A DNA stretch of 64,000 nucleotides, from assembly GCA_963924555.1 (NCBI GenBank), contig OZ004586.1, forward strand, positions 2,686,501-2,750,500, read 5' to 3'. Shown here one piece after another: positions 10,045 through 22,711 of the stretch; positions within the stretch are counted from its first letter, which is position 1, and each line of letters begins with the position of its first letter. This stretch comes from Crambe crambe. Its lineage: Eukaryota; Porifera; Demospongiae; Poecilosclerida; Crambeidae. Both the position numbers and the translations under genes were made by a program. The notes below the pieces were generated by a model. The model had not been told where the DNA came from. It made no database searches and saw nothing but the letters and a program-made list of their open reading frames with translations.

Positions 10045-13000
10045 ATGTTGAATAGTGCATTATTATTATTTGGACTTCTGTCCACTTTTATTTCAGTCTA
10101 CAGTCAAGGTGGGTCCTAGTTCTATCTATAGCAAACAGTGTAGCCACATGAATTATTTAATATCATACAGAACAAGCTCCTACAAATATCACAGTTAGAC
10201 AAGTTGGGACAAGCAGTGTGAGAGTCTCCTTTATACTACCTGCACGGGAGGCTGCTAGTAGTAGGGGATATCGAATATCAACAAATACAAACTTTGAGTA
10301 TGGCGTAGGAGTAGCACCTGGTGCATCTACTCGACTGGTAGGACAGGTACCTGGTAGAGTTAACTACTGGATAAGTTCAATTGCCACACCTTCAATAGTG
10401 GTAGGACCTGCTATTGGCTTAGTAAGAGGTGAGGAATTGTAGATTATAGTAGTAGTTAGTGGTTAATAATGTTAGCAATGTTAACAATGTTAGCTAACTT
10501 TGGTACAGATTTCAATACTCCAATTAATGTCACGCTCACATCACTGACTGCCACATCTGTGAGTATATCCTGGATCCAGCCTCCATACAGTCTTCTAATG
10601 GATGTGTATAAAGTAGAACTGAGAGGTGAAACTAGTAGAGGTATCGGTGAGCTCTGTGCAGAGACGCAGGATTATGAATTTATGGAAGTTACTGGTCCAA
10701 CAGCAGGATTCACTGACCTAATGGCATTCAGTGTCTACACTATAACAATTACTGTTATATCATTAAGTGATGGATTTACTCCTACTTTGAGACTAACTCA
10801 CAGTGAATTCACTACAATGGAAGCTGGTATGGCAAAGCATTATACCGAATATTGGGAGTCATCTTTTGTCCTTTGTAGAAGGGTTATCCTTTTGATGAGT
10901 TATAGAGTAAATCAAATTATTATATATATATATACGTGGATTCAAGCAATCTGATTGGTCCGTTACCGTTGAATAATTCACGGTATTCAATGGCATTATT
11001 CAATGCCTCTTCATGCATGTGCAGACTACACAATGAAAAATCTACAACTTGTAATGTAACAGGTATATGTAACAGAACAAAAATCCGTAAACCCTAGACA
11101 CTGGAAGTACTAATTTTTCAGTTAGTGGGGCAGCAGGTCTGATACAGTCCAAAAATACGGACCTGTTACTGACTTGTAGATTTTACTGACCCATTACAGA
11201 CCTGTGTACAGGTCATAACTGGTATGTGGGGCAGTCCAGACCTGTTACAAGTTGTAGATTTTTCGCTGTGTAGCCTAGTAACGTTTTTGGACATTTCTGA
11301 AGATGATAGGCAAGCTTAATTGAATTCTACAGTGGTTTATCAAAGTGCATTGGCTTATCTTAGTCGTTTGTAGGTCTGGTGGGCTGAGTGCTTCATGGTA
11401 AGTATTACAGGTTCACATTACAACTTCCTACAAGGCATATGTAGCCGCCTGGCTGGAACCAACTGTAGAATCCACTTATAATTATTATAATGCTTATTGC
11501 ATACTTCTTTGTTGAATATCAGATTCATTACTACCCTCGGTTGGGCATATTCACTCGGCCTACGGCCTTGTGAAATATTCCCACCTTGGGTAGTAATAAA
11601 TCATGATATTCAACGCAGGAGTGTGCAATAAGTATTAAATACTTATTTTTAGAGTGTCCTTTATTGAAAGTTTGTCCTCTTTCAGAGATAGATTTAAGAC
11701 TCTTCATTTACATTTTATACTTCAGCACCTACTGCTTCCCCAAATGTAAGTGATCTTGACGCTACTCATAATGGTGTTACTTTATCCTGGGAACTTATTG
11801 ATTGTTACGAACGCAATGGTCGAATCACCGGCTATATGGTGTCAGTCCAAGAAACGGGAGGGCGAATAATCACTTCGAGTGTGGTGGAAGATACGACCCT
11901 TGTGGTTAATGGACTCACTCCTGACACCAACTATGTTTTCAGTATTGCTGCAGTCAATAGTGCTGGCATTGGGCCCTATAATGCAACCTCTTTTTCAACA
12001 CTGCCAAGAGTTATCGGTATACGTAGCTAGCTGATTATTATAGTAATTAAGATGGTTATGAAAAAATAATATCATTGACCGTTCCAACTTATAGTTCATA
12101 GTGGTCCTGTGTCTAACTTTGTTGCTATTCCCAAGTTCACTTCTATTTTGCTTACTTGGAGTCCACCTCAAGAACCTAGAGGAATTGTCATCAGCTATGC
12201 AATCACTTACAGAGTCAATAGCAGTGATATTGTCAGAGTCAACACCTCAGCTGTGACTACTACTTCATTCACTATCTCATCGTTGACTCCACAAACAAGA
12301 GTCTCTGCTATTACAGTTGCTGCTTACACAATAGCAGGTCAAGGAGAACCTGCTACTTTACCTGATCAGACTACCTTCACAGCACCAGGTGAGTCCACTA
12401 TACCAGCTATACAATGTGATTGGTGCCATCGATCCTTATGGATGAGGTTTTCCTCTTTAGGAGGTTACTCAGGGCCTGTAGCCAGCAGGTGGCTTAATAG
12501 GCTTGAGCCCCCCTTTCCCTTTAATGGATAATTATATATATGTAGCTAGTTACTTGCATTAGTTTGCTGAATTGATAACCATGCAGTTCTTATAAGCTGA
12601 GTAACACAATAATTATAAATAATCTTCCTGAGCCATCCCTTTTCTAAAATCCTGGCTATACAGGCCTGTTACTTTACTTTTAGATAGTTCTTTGTTGAGA
12701 AGTTCGTCCTCTTTCGGAGTGTCCTTTATCGGAGGTCCAATCTATTCATATGTATGCAATTTCCTTTCTTTTATAGGCAAGGTGGTGAATTTGCAGGTGG
12801 AGTTTTTATCTGATTCCTCGGTCAGAGTTTCCTGGGATAAACTACCAGATAACTCTGCAGTTACTGTCTACACAGTTTACTACTATATTAGAACAAACGA
12901 TGTGAGAGAAGTCACTGTTCCCAGCTCTGTGAATTCAGTTGTGATTGGAAATTTAACTGAATCAGAGTACCAGTTTCAGGTAGCTGCTAGAGCTGAACGT

Positions 13001-13465
13001 AATGGAGAATTTATCATCACAAGATCAGCAGTAACTTCGTTCAATTTGAATCTTAGGACGCAGGGAACGCAATCTGTCACGCAAAAAATTTATGGTAATA
13101 GTATTAATGAATGTATAAGCTGAAACTGTAGCAATTTTTCCATTCCTGTAGCTGTAGAGCAATTTGTACCGATAATTGGTGGAGTTTTGGCTGCAGGTGT
13201 TATTGCTATTGTGATACTTGCAGTTATTCTTGTATTCTGGCTAAGGTATTATAATTATACATTCTAAAATAATATTTTAAAGCTACATGACATTCAGTGT
13301 ATAGTTTACATGGGTGTTATTCATATTAATAGGAGAAAGAAGGGTCAAAAGGATCTAAGATCTACTAATTCGCCAACAATAGTCAGACATGATGCTTCGG
13401 GGCAAATAATGGCTATTAGATCTAATGATTCCCCAATACCTGCCCAGCCTGGGCCCACTGACTAA
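10045..13465 (+). CDS. R4: five-FN3-domain receptor, duplicate of R3 with altered tail
   Basis: Complete model, 589 residues. Exons: 10045-10108, 10171-10428, 10509-10826, 11726-12016, 12095-12388, 12777-13094, 13152-13245, 13333-13465. Same plan as R3 (signal peptide, five FN3-like domains, one TM). The TM exon is two codons shorter. In the tail exon a deletion after IRSNDS removes the R3 stop and shifts reading into former 3' UTR, giving a new proline-rich end (SPIPAQPGPTD, stop at 13463). Intron 3 holds about 700 bases of extra palindromic repeats absent from R3. High similarity to R3 in introns as well as exons points to a recent duplication. Plasma-membrane location expected; ligand unknown. 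Confidence 0.85.
11023..11276. repeat. Inverted-repeat element in R4 intron 3
   Basis: CTACACAATGAAAAATC plus ACAACTTGTAA at the left is mirrored by TTACAAGTTGTAG plus ATTTTTCGCTGTGTAG at the right, about 250 bases apart, with repeated ACAGGTC/GACCTG motifs inside. It looks like a MITE; absent from the matching R3 intron. Confidence 0.6.
11488..11640. repeat. Palindromic element in R4 intron 3
   Basis: GCTTATTGCATAC..., TTGAATATCA and ATTACTACCC at the left are mirrored by GGGTAGTAAT, TGATATTCAA and GTGCAATAAG at the right, with GGCCTACGGCC near the centre. Another MITE-like insertion not found in R3. Confidence 0.6.
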
Positions 13466-13944
13466 TGGTTGTTGACTGATAATAATAATTCTCCAACCTA
13501 TACAATCATTATCAGTTTAATTAATGTGATGGTGTAGGGATGATACGTATGTGGCTACCAAAAAAGTAAAGAAACAATTATTTTTATGGTCCACAGAGCT
13601 AGCTAGCTATATTGCAGCTGTAGCTAAATAGGAATCTACAGGGATATACATAGCTAGAAATCTGCATGAAGGCCCTAGTACTGACCACTTAAACTGTTAC
13701 TAAGTGACTGATCAAGTTCATGTGTGTAGCTACACGCGTAATCGTGAGCATGTGAGCATGTCGAGAGTACGTAGCTAGCTTTATTTAGCTACACTGCTGT
13801 ATCTACGTATATATTTCTGTGTAAACCTTGCATGGGTATAGCTAGCTAGTTAAAAGTTTCGTAGGTTTGGAAAATTACATTAGCATTAATAATGTAATGG
13901 TTGACACCATAGCTTGCATGGATTTTATAAGTATAGTACAAATT

Positions 13945-14183
13945 GGGAGGAGGGGGGAGGGAGGGGGAGAGGGGGGAAGGGGGAGGGAGGGGGAGAGGGG
14001 GGAAGGGGGAGGGAGGGGGAGAGGGGGGAAGGGGGAGGGAGGGGGAGAGGGGGGAAGGGGAGGGAGGGGGAGAGGGAGGAAGGGGGAGGAAGGGGGAGAG
14101 GGGGGAAGGGGGAGGGAGGGGGAGGAGGGGGGAGGGAGGGGGAGGAGGGGGGAGGGGAAGGGGGGAGGAGGGGGGATGGAGGA
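13945..14183. repeat. Polypurine G-rich minisatellite
   Basis: About 240 bases almost only of G and A on the + strand, built of variants of GGGAGGGAGGGGGAGAGG. ORFs called across it in several frames are low-complexity artefacts. Many G-runs of three or more make G-quadruplex or triplex formation possible. Confidence 0.95.
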
Positions 14184-14250
14184 ATAATAGCCTAGGCTAC
14201 ATACCATAATATAGCTATAATACACACTGGGAAATCAGTTCCAGTCTAGC

Positions 14251-14935
14251 CTGTATATGTGACCGGCTCTGGGAAAACCCTCCGTCCGGTGCAAAAATCA
14301 ATTATCAGATATGAGCACGTTTAGTTGGCAGTGCCAAAATTTGGCTAAAAATTTTTTTAAGCATAAATGACAACTATGATCCTTGAACAAAGCACAGATG
14401 AAGTTTGGAGCTCAGACTACAAGTACAAAGGCTTCAAATGAAGCGCTAAAGTTAGCTAGTCAGCCATTGAAGCTTCGTGCACGGAGATTCTAGTCAGGCT
14501 GAAATTCATTGAACTTTAGGCAGGCTTTCCAGCTTATGCGCTGGGAAATATGAACTTACTAAGCTATCTGCGCTACCTTCGGTACCTTGCTTCTCTTCTC
14601 GGAGCTTCGGTTGGACCTTTCTCGAGCCAAAAGGCAAGAAACTAGCTTCTTACTAACTACAGTTCGAAACCCCACCCACCGTCAATTTACTAGTCCACGG
14701 GCATGTCCGGAAATAATGTTCACGTTGCTTAGTCAGCTTTTCTCGAAAAAACAATAACGCTAATGGACGCTACCTCGATCTTTCTAAGAGCTGTTCCTCA
14801 GGCGTCATAAAAGCTATAGCTTTGAAATTTGCGCAATAAAGAGCCAAAGGGCCATAGATAATAAATTTTACCATAACAAAAAAATTTTAATTTTCACCGG
14901 ATGGAGGGTTTTCCCAGAGCCGGTCACATATACAG
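14251..14935. mobile_element. Non-autonomous DNA transposon with about 40-bp terminal inverted repeats
   Basis: The left end CTGTATATGTGACCGGCTCT, followed by GGGAAAACCCTCC and GTCCGGTG, is the inverted complement of the right end with one or two mismatches. The interior (about 600 bases) has no ORF of note. TA is found at both ends, but the target duplication cannot be fixed because the ends are themselves TA-rich. Confidence 0.75.
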
Positions 14936-15016
14936 TATTGGCCATCCATGACTCAGTGAGGTCGGACCAATTCCTGCTAGCCTCAAATTGATCAAATGTC
15001 TTAATGCATTATAAGA

Positions 15017-15175
15017 ATGCAGTGGAATTAAATCTCTGATAAAGGTCATTCCGAAATAGGATGAACCTCTCAATCAAGAAGTATATACGTACCCTTGTAT
15101 ACAAAAAACGAAGAAAACAACATCAAAATGAGGCAAGGACAAAGCCCAAGTGTGTATACAGGTTCCACTGTATGA
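15017..15175. mobile_element. MITE remnant of the CAGTGGAA...TTCCACTG type
   Basis: Left GCAGTGGAAT and right GGTTCCACTGT are inverted. Related ends are at 16800, 39290, 41886-42056 and 62920. The interior resembles 62750-62930. Confidence 0.5.
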
Positions 15176-15805
15176 CTTTCAAAGAAGAAGTAGCTAGCTC
15201 GTGCTAGAGGTATAATGGCTAAACTTAAGGCGGCCATTTCGATTGATGCACAATAGAGAATTGTGCACCAAAATGGCCACCGTTGGCATGATAAAAAGCA
15301 GAAGCTCTATATTCGTTTTAATAGGAGAAAGAGGATCAAGAGTAAAAGACGTAGGGATGGCCAGGTAGCTAGCTAGCTGCCAAAGAAAGTAATTATTTAT
15401 TGTACTTATTAATTTTGCCACACATACAGAAGTTATAAGTAGCTAGATATAGCTAATACACCAGGTACAGAGTATAGTAATCTCAAATGTAACCTCAATA
15501 GAACTTATTATCAAACATGAATACTATCTCAATACTTAAAAATGAACACGCACTAGCTTTTATACAAAGATAATAAACCACAAACAATAATTATACCGGT
15601 GTTACATAACAATAAATGATTACATAATAGATAACTGTTACGATGTCTGTTACTATACCACAAGAGTATAGCTATCTATACAACCAAAATCTCACTGCAA
15701 GCTTAAGACTAACTACGTATGTGGTCCATTATAATTATAGTTGATCATTATGTTTTTGTGTCACATATAGTCAGTATATAGATCCCATGTAGCATCAAAG
15801 TGGGG

Positions 15806-15903
15806 TGATCAGGTATGGCATGGTGGGGTGATCAGGTATGGCATGGTGGGGTGATCAGGTACAGTGGGGTGATCAGGTACAGTGGGGTGATCAGGTACAG
15901 TGC
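15806..15903. repeat. Minisatellite GTGGGGTGATCAGGTA
   Basis: About five units of 18-23 bases sharing GTGGGGTGATCAGGTA. Single or double units recur near 17186 and 63209 in the duplicated segments upstream of R5 and R11. Confidence 0.85.
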
Positions 15904-15917
15904 ATGGGATGATTATA

Positions 15918-16316
15918 TTGGCTAAGAAGGTATACTATTATAAGGCAAAGCAGAGCTATTTCGAACGGCGATAATTCCAATAATTATTTCTGAAAACTAC
16001 TGAGACTTCTGAGCTCACTATATAATTATTTTAAAATAGAGTTCATAAGCTTGAGGATTTTTGAAAGTATTTAACCCTTCAGAATAGCCCCACCGTTCAG
16101 AATAGCCCCGCTTTGTTTGTATACATTCTAAATAATATTTATAGCTACATGTCATTCAGTGTATTTTACACGGCTGTTATTCATATTAATAGGAGAAAGA
16201 AGGGTCAAAAGGATCTAAGGTCTACTAATTCGCCAACAATAATCAGACATGATGCTTCGGGGCAAATAATGGTTATAAGATCTAATGATTCAAGAAGCAA
16301 TTCGTGTCCCTAATAA
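15918..16316 (+). pseudogene. Orphan copy of the R3 TM-exon end and tail exon
   Basis: Matches R3 from 7720 to 8115: the last bases of the TM exon (GGCTAAGAAG), the intron with its MITE (15941-16115), and a tail exon from about 16193 with an intact frame ending RSNSCP and a stop (16311-16313). No ectodomain exons precede it. Pseudogene by isolation; the tail exon itself is unbroken and could serve as a donor for conversion. Confidence 0.8.
15941..16115. mobile_element. MITE, AAGGCAAAG family
   Basis: Carried along inside the duplicated R3 segment, at the same position in the intron as 7741-7920. Confidence 0.75.
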
Positions 16317-17390
16317 CTGCCCGGCCTGGGCCAACTGACTTACAGAATTATTATTAATGGTTCAATTATTATGAGAGTTTAATTAATGTGATGGTGTAGG
16401 TAGTACGTACGTAGCTACCAAAAAAGTAAAGAAACAATTATTTTTTTACCACAGAGGTAGCTAGTTAGAAGCTATTGATTAATTATTGGAGCTATATTAT
16501 ATATAAATAATAGTTATGTAAAGAGGAATCTACATGGATTTAGCTATGAAAGCCCTTAGCTGTATAGAGTCTGAGTATACAGTGAGGGTCTAAAGTTTCT
16601 AAACCGCAGATTCCATTGGCCAACTTACATAGAGGCAAGTCAGAGAATTGTGTTGTCTTGGTGTATCTTTATAGTCGTCACATGTATAAAGTGGACTGGT
16701 GGCTTTGGTGTCTAATGGTGAAGTGCTTGTTGTTTTGATAGGACAAAGAAAACAACCTCAAAAAGAGGAAAGGACAAAAAGCTTGGTCCCAAGTGTGTAC
16801 CGGTTCCAATGTATGATTTTCAAAGAAGAAGTAGCTAGCTAGCTCATGCTAGCGGCATTTTGATTGATGCACAATGGAAATTGTACACCAAAATGGCCAC
16901 CGCTGGCATGATAAAAAAAAGCATACGCTCTATCAGAAAGAAGGGCCAAAAGGATCAAGAGTAAAATGTGAAATATGTAGGGATGACTAGGTAGCTAGCT
17001 ACCAAAGAAATTAATACTTATTGGCCACACAGTGAGGCAGACTATAGCAGGTACAGAGTAGCTATACCACTTTCTAGTATCAAAATCTCACTGCATGGGA
17101 ACAAGCTTAATTAGGGCTAACCATTATCGTTCCAATAATTGATCATAAATTTGTATCATATGGTAGTGGCCCGTACAGCATCAAGGTGGGGTGATCAGGT
17201 ACGGTGGGATGATCAGGCAAGGTCATGGGGGTGTACAGTGGGGTGATAATAAGGTGCTAAGAATCTTAGCTCCAGCTACGTAGTTAGCTATTAGCTATTA
17301 TGTAAAAGCAACCCATTTTTAAGTGTTGTTATTACACATTAAAAATTTTATTTTCATAGTGCATAGCAAGATAATCTCTATAGCTGCATA
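16317..17390. other. intergenic, repeat-derived
   Basis: A second decayed copy of the 15000-15400 segment (ATGGCCACCG...TGGCATGATAAAAA, GGATCAAGAGTAAAA and GTAGGGATGAC motifs) lies at about 16750-17000, with two GATCAGGTA minisatellite units near 17186. No gene seen. Confidence 0.55.
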
Positions 17391-17518
17391 GCCACAGAGA
17401 CACACCCCTAAATATACACTGGGTGTATTGTGACTTTCCAGGCTCTATAGGTTTATTTCAGCTACCTATGTAGTGCATGAATATTGTTAGTCTCTTACAT
17501 GTTCACCACCAGGGGACC
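17391..17518 (+). promoter_or_regulatory. R5 upstream region, duplicated before R11
   Basis: CCACAGAGACACACCCC, then a TAAATATA element (17409-17416) and CATGTTCACCACCAGGG just before the ATG. The same order and nearly the same bases occur before R11 (63532-63638). Probable core promoter and 5' UTR. Confidence 0.45.
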
Positions 17519-20500
17519 ATGTTGAAGAGTAGCATACTACTAGTGGTGATGCTATGTATAGTATCAACTCTTATCATGTTAGTGCAGAGTCAAGGTGAGT
17601 GTATATGTCTCCAATTTAACTAACAATATTCTACAACATAGTTTTATGCTATATGTAGTCATAAGGGGAAGATGAAAGTGTAGGCCATTAGGAAGGAAAC
17701 AGCTACAAAAATTACCCATTTTTCAAATTTGGGTTATCTGAGTTCTAAATTGGAATTCAAATAACCTAAAGATGGATTATAACCACAACATCCTTGCAAG
17801 CACTTTGAGGCCATATGGCATGTGTTAGGGTGCAGATTCTTCTTAGTGCCATGGTAAATATAATACTTTTGTTGGTCCTTATGTAACCCGATTATTAACC
17901 CTCGCTGTGGATGTGCTAGCTATAGGGTTATGATATTTACTTCAATAGATTGCATGATCCATGTCTTTGACTACAAAATTTAAGTCCTTTAGTGTATCAT
18001 GTAGACTATATTGATCACATACTAGCTAGTGCTGGAATAGAGTGGACATATACAAACAGATTGATGGATAGACAGACAGATCAAGCTCAAACTCAGTTGT
18101 CCATATGGCCATGCTGCAGTGGTTTCATTATACGTAGTTCATGATATTATGTACCCATGCACAGTGTTGAAGATTGGCACTTCCAAGTGCTTTCACTTGC
18201 TATTGATTTTGTGGTTGAAATAATTGAGATTGGTGGTCTGATCAAGCTAGTAGCAATAAGTGTGTAGCTAAAGGCCAAAACATTGTTATTAATGCATGTC
18301 TATTAATTACAGAACAAGCTCCTACTAACCTCACAGTTAGACAGATTGGGATTTATACAGTGAGAGTCTCCTGGATACCACCACCCAATCCTCCTAGTAG
18401 GGGATACCTAATAACAAGTGACATAAGACCTACAGACTTCAATACTGGCATAACATTAGCATCTACAGCATCTAGTTGTGATGTAAATCAGGCACCTGGT
18501 ACTACTGTTACTTACTGGCTGATTGCACTTTATGGGACTCCAATAGTAGTAGGACCTGTGAGAAGCACTGTAAGAGGTGAGGAAATGAAGTCATAAAATT
18601 GATACCAGACTTCAGGGCATCAATCACATAATGTATTGCACCACCATGCACTGTGTTCAGCATTGAGGATTGGCACTTCAAGTGCTTCTCATCTGCTATT
18701 GTTTTTTTGATTGAGATTTGTGGTCTGAGAAAATGGGGATTGGATAATAGGGCCAAAACATTGGAAACACTTACTTGTATACTATTAACACATGTTATTA
18801 ATACTTGACAGAACAAGCTCCTACTGACCTTACAGTTAGACAGATTGGGATAAATAGAGTTAGAGTCTCCTGGACACCACCACGCTTTTCTCCTAGTAGG
18901 GGATACCTAATAATAACAGGTGACACAAGACCTACAGACTTCAGTGTTGGCTTAACAGCGGCATCTACAGCATCTTATCGTGATGTAGGACAGCAACTTG
19001 GTACAGTTACTTATTGGCTGGTTGCACTTTATTGGACTCCAATAGTAGTAGGACCTGTGAGTGGCACTATAAGAGGTGAGGAAATGCAGTATAATTAAAG
19101 TCATAAAATTGATCACATTGATACGTACCTAACTTCAGGGCATCAATGACATAATAATGTATTGCACCACCATGCAAGTGTTGAGGATTGACACTTCAAG
19201 TGTTTTTCATTTGCTTTTGTTTTTTGAGGTTAAGAGATTTGTGGTTGGGTATATATTGGATAATAAGGCCAAAACATTGGAAACACTACCTATAATACAC
19301 ATGTTAAATTAATACTTGACAGAAGAAGCTCCTACTGACCTCATGATTAGACAGATTGGGATGAATAGAGTGAGAGTCTCCTGGACACCACCACACTTTC
19401 CTCCTAGTAGGGGATACCTAGTAACAATAGGTGACACAAGACCTACAGACTTCAATGCTGGCTTAACAGCAGCATCTACAGCATCTAGTCATGATGTAAA
19501 TCAGGCACCTGGTACAGTTACTTATTGGCTGGTTGCACTTTATTGGACTCCAATAGTAGTAGGACCTGTGAGTGGCACTGTAAGAGGTGAGGAAATATAA
19601 TATTTAAAGAAAAGTGATCACATTGATACCTGAATGACAATGTATTGCACCACCATAGTGTTGTGGATTGGCACTTCAAGTGTTTTTAATTTGCAATTGT
19701 TTTGTGGTAAATAATTGTGATCTTATTGGCTAATAAGGCCAAAATATTACCTATGTATAATACACACGTTATTAATACTTGATAGAACAAACTCCTACTA
19801 ACCTCATGGTTAGACAGATTGGGATGGATAGAGTGAGAGTCTCCTGGACACCACCACACTTTCCTCCTAGTAGCGGATACCTAATAACGACAGGTGACAC
19901 AAGACCTACAAACTTCAGTGTTGGCTTAACAGTACCACTTGGAGCATCTAGTCGTGATGTAGGACAGGTACCTGGTACAGTTACTTATTGGCTGGTTACA
20001 CTTTATGGGACTCCAATAGTAGTAGGACCTGTGAGTGGCACTGTAAGAGGTGAGGAAATGCGTAATTAAAAGTCATAATCATACTGGAACCAGACTTCAG
20101 GGCACCAATAACTGTCATCTTTTCATCACTGACTGCCACATCTGTGACCATATCCTGGACCCAGCCTCCATTCAGTCTCCCAATGGATGAGTATAGAGTA
20201 GAACTGAGACGAGTAACTAGTACAAGGCAGTTGTGTACAATGGTTGAGGATAATAAGTCCAAGGTGACTACTAGTATTTCCACATTGGAGTTTGCTAACC
20301 TACATGAATTCAGTATTTACACTATAAACATTATTGCTACAATACCAAGTGGATATAATATAGCTCTGAATACAAATACTGCAGAGTTCATCACACTGAC
20401 TGCTGGTATGAGTACATATTGTAGCTATAGTTACTAATAACGCATGCTTATCGTTTTGTGGCAGCACCTACTGCTCCTCCACGCAGAATAAACAATATTT

Positions 20501-22399
20501 CTGTCACCTCCAGAAATGTCCGTGTATCCTGGACAAAAATCAGATGTATTGAACGTAATGGTCCAATCACTAGCTACACAGTGGAATTCCAAGAAGTGGG
20601 AGGGGCTCTGATCCCTGGTGTGGTGGTGAATAGGACCTTCACAGCTAGTGGACTCACTCCTTACACAAACTACACCTTCAGAGTTGCTGGAGTCAATAAC
20701 AATGACACTGGATCCTTTTCTAATGTAACCAGTATTCTGACAGAAGAAGAAAGTAATCATAGCTATACCAATTGAGCCATTATGCAATAATATTATTAAT
20801 TCTTCATGTGTATGCATAGGTCCTGGTCCTGTGTCCAACCTTGCTGGCATTCCTAAGTTCACTTCCATTGTACTCACTTGGAGTCCACCTCAAGAACCTA
20901 ATGGAGTCATCATCAGTTATGAAGTCACTTACACAGTCAAAGGCAACAATACTGTCAGAATCAACACCTCAGACTTGAGTACTACATTCACTATCCCATC
21001 ATTAACTCCACAAATAAGAGTCTCTGCTATTACAGTCACTGCTTACACAAGAATTGGTCGAGGAGAACCTGCTAATTTGCCTGATCAGACTACACTTGAG
21101 TTATGTGAGTTATTGCCCCTTCATGTGTCATATTATAATCATTGATGCCACTTGCAGCTGTAGTGATGAATGTCATGGTGGAGATGTTGTCTAATACTTC
21201 AGTTAATGTTTCATGGGAAAGTATTGACATTTCAGAGCCCACCATAAGCTACATAGTCCATTATAATCAACTTGGAAATACGAATGTCTTCATTTATAGT
21301 CCTAACAACTCTATTGTTATCGATGATCTGATATGCAATGTGGAGTACTCGTTTAATGTGGTGGTTATTGCTGAAGTTGATGAGCGGACATTTACTGGAC
21401 GGAAATCAATGACTGTAATGATTCGATCAACATCTACTCCTTCAGTTCCTCCTTCTCCAGGTGAGTGATTATCATTATGACTGGTGACTGTACATATACC
21501 AGTAGCCATCTGCTTTATGATTGTAGCTAATTAATTTTTCATTTCATTAATCAGCAGATTTCCTTTATAAAGCATGAAACAGCTACTCTTTTAAGTTACA
21601 GCTGATCATTTTCTCTCTTGCACTCTTGCAGAAATAACATGTAGTAGGAATAGGAGGGAATTATATATTGCTGTTGCTGTTACATCCATACTCACCTTTG
21701 TCTTGACCGTCTTACTCTCCACTGGTATCAACTTCATTATTTGCTTTATGTGCAGTCGTTATCATCATAAAGGAAATGAACGAGAGTGAGATTTGATACT
21801 ATACGTATAGTACATGTATGTACATGACTTAAAAAATATTTTCAACTTTAGGAATAAACAACTTGAAGATATCATATATGACACTATAACTCCAAAGTAA
21901 GTTACGTAGTATGTGGCTAGCAATGTAATTAAAACTTAAACAGATGATACTATTATAGCTCTCCATTAAATAATAGCTACATAGCTATCTGCTGGAGAAA
22001 AATAATAATTATACCAAGCTACGTACCAAGCTCATAACCAATAGCCAACTGTGTTTTTGAGCAAAATACGTAGGTACAAAGTACACCAATAATCATGTCC
22101 TCAAGATAATTACTTTCTTCTGTTGAGCCAGTATAGCTAGTTATAACCATAGCAGACGGAAAAAATCTCTACAAGTTGCCTCCACAGTGGGCAGAAAATT
22201 TCCATCCAGTGGCCGTGGGTATATCACTTTACATGATACTGTAAAATGTTTTATTATAGGGTGGCTACAGTTATAACATTGTAGGTTCTGTTGTATTTAT
22301 AGAGGGCCTGCTGCTGATAGTGGAATGGAAATGGATATTTGTGCAGCATATGATTACGTGACCACGACACGAACAACACAAGCATCAGATACAATATAG
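17519..22399 (+). CDS. R5: eight-domain FN3 receptor with ITIM-like tail
   Basis: Complete model, 871 residues. Exons: 17519-17594, 18313-18576, 18812-19075, 19323-19586, 19786-20049, 20094-20405, 20465-20752, 20820-21104, 21158-21460, 21632-21785, 21852-21896, 22303-22399. Signal peptide 1-25; four tandem copies of the N-terminal FN3-like domain (each 88 residues, VRQIG.NRVRVSW and TYWLVALY motifs, residues 26-377); four further FN3 domains to about 773; TM in exon 10. The tail contains DIIYDTI (Tyr834), fitting the ITIM consensus I/V/L-x-Y-x-x-I/V/L, then AAYDYV (Tyr856 and Tyr858). Such sites in known receptors bind SH2 domains of phosphatases when phosphorylated; here that is inferred. 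R9 has the same tail plan. Confidence 0.85.
18140..20049 (+). repeat. Tandem array of four exon-plus-intron units in R5
   Basis: Each unit is about 465-510 bases: an intron piece with GCACTTCAAGTG (or GCACTTCCAAGTG), ATTTGTGGT and GGCCAAAACATTG motifs, followed by a 264-base exon. Introns as well as exons match, so the copies arose by tandem duplication of genomic DNA. Confidence 0.85.
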
Positions 22400-22711
22400 C
22401 CACAATGACATTTGAAAAGGAACTGTATATATGTACACATACGTAGTAGTGCTCATGCCTAATGTATACTGTCTTATTTGACCAATGCATTGTGATGCTT
22501 ACTTTTTAATCCAGTGCTTGTTTGCTATCTAGTGTTATGTGATCATAACAATCTATAGCCATTATTAGTTTCTTAGTAAATTAATAGGCTCTGTTTATAA
22601 ACAGCCACGAATAGGCATTCTAGTATCATATACACTATGGTATATTAGCTACATGTACATATCTACGTATAATTAATATCTATAACTATACTATAATGCA
22701 TCCATTATAAT
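22400..22711. other. R5 3' flank / intergenic
   Basis: AT-rich non-coding sequence. No gene or strong repeat seen. Confidence 0.5.

Noticed and set aside
13867-14225. Overlapping ORFs in three frames across the G/A-rich tract (Gly/Arg/Glu-rich and Pro-rich proteins)
   Set aside because: Pure low-complexity repeat without stops in several frames; no start context, no splice support.
15796-15905. Possible CRISPR-like array of short repeats
   Set aside because: Units are contiguous without unique spacers and the genome is eukaryotic; a minisatellite.
20434-20877. Minus-strand ORFs opposite FN3 exons (also 3366-3605, 54380-54697 and others)
   Set aside because: Antisense shadows of conserved exons; recur wherever the same exon recurs.
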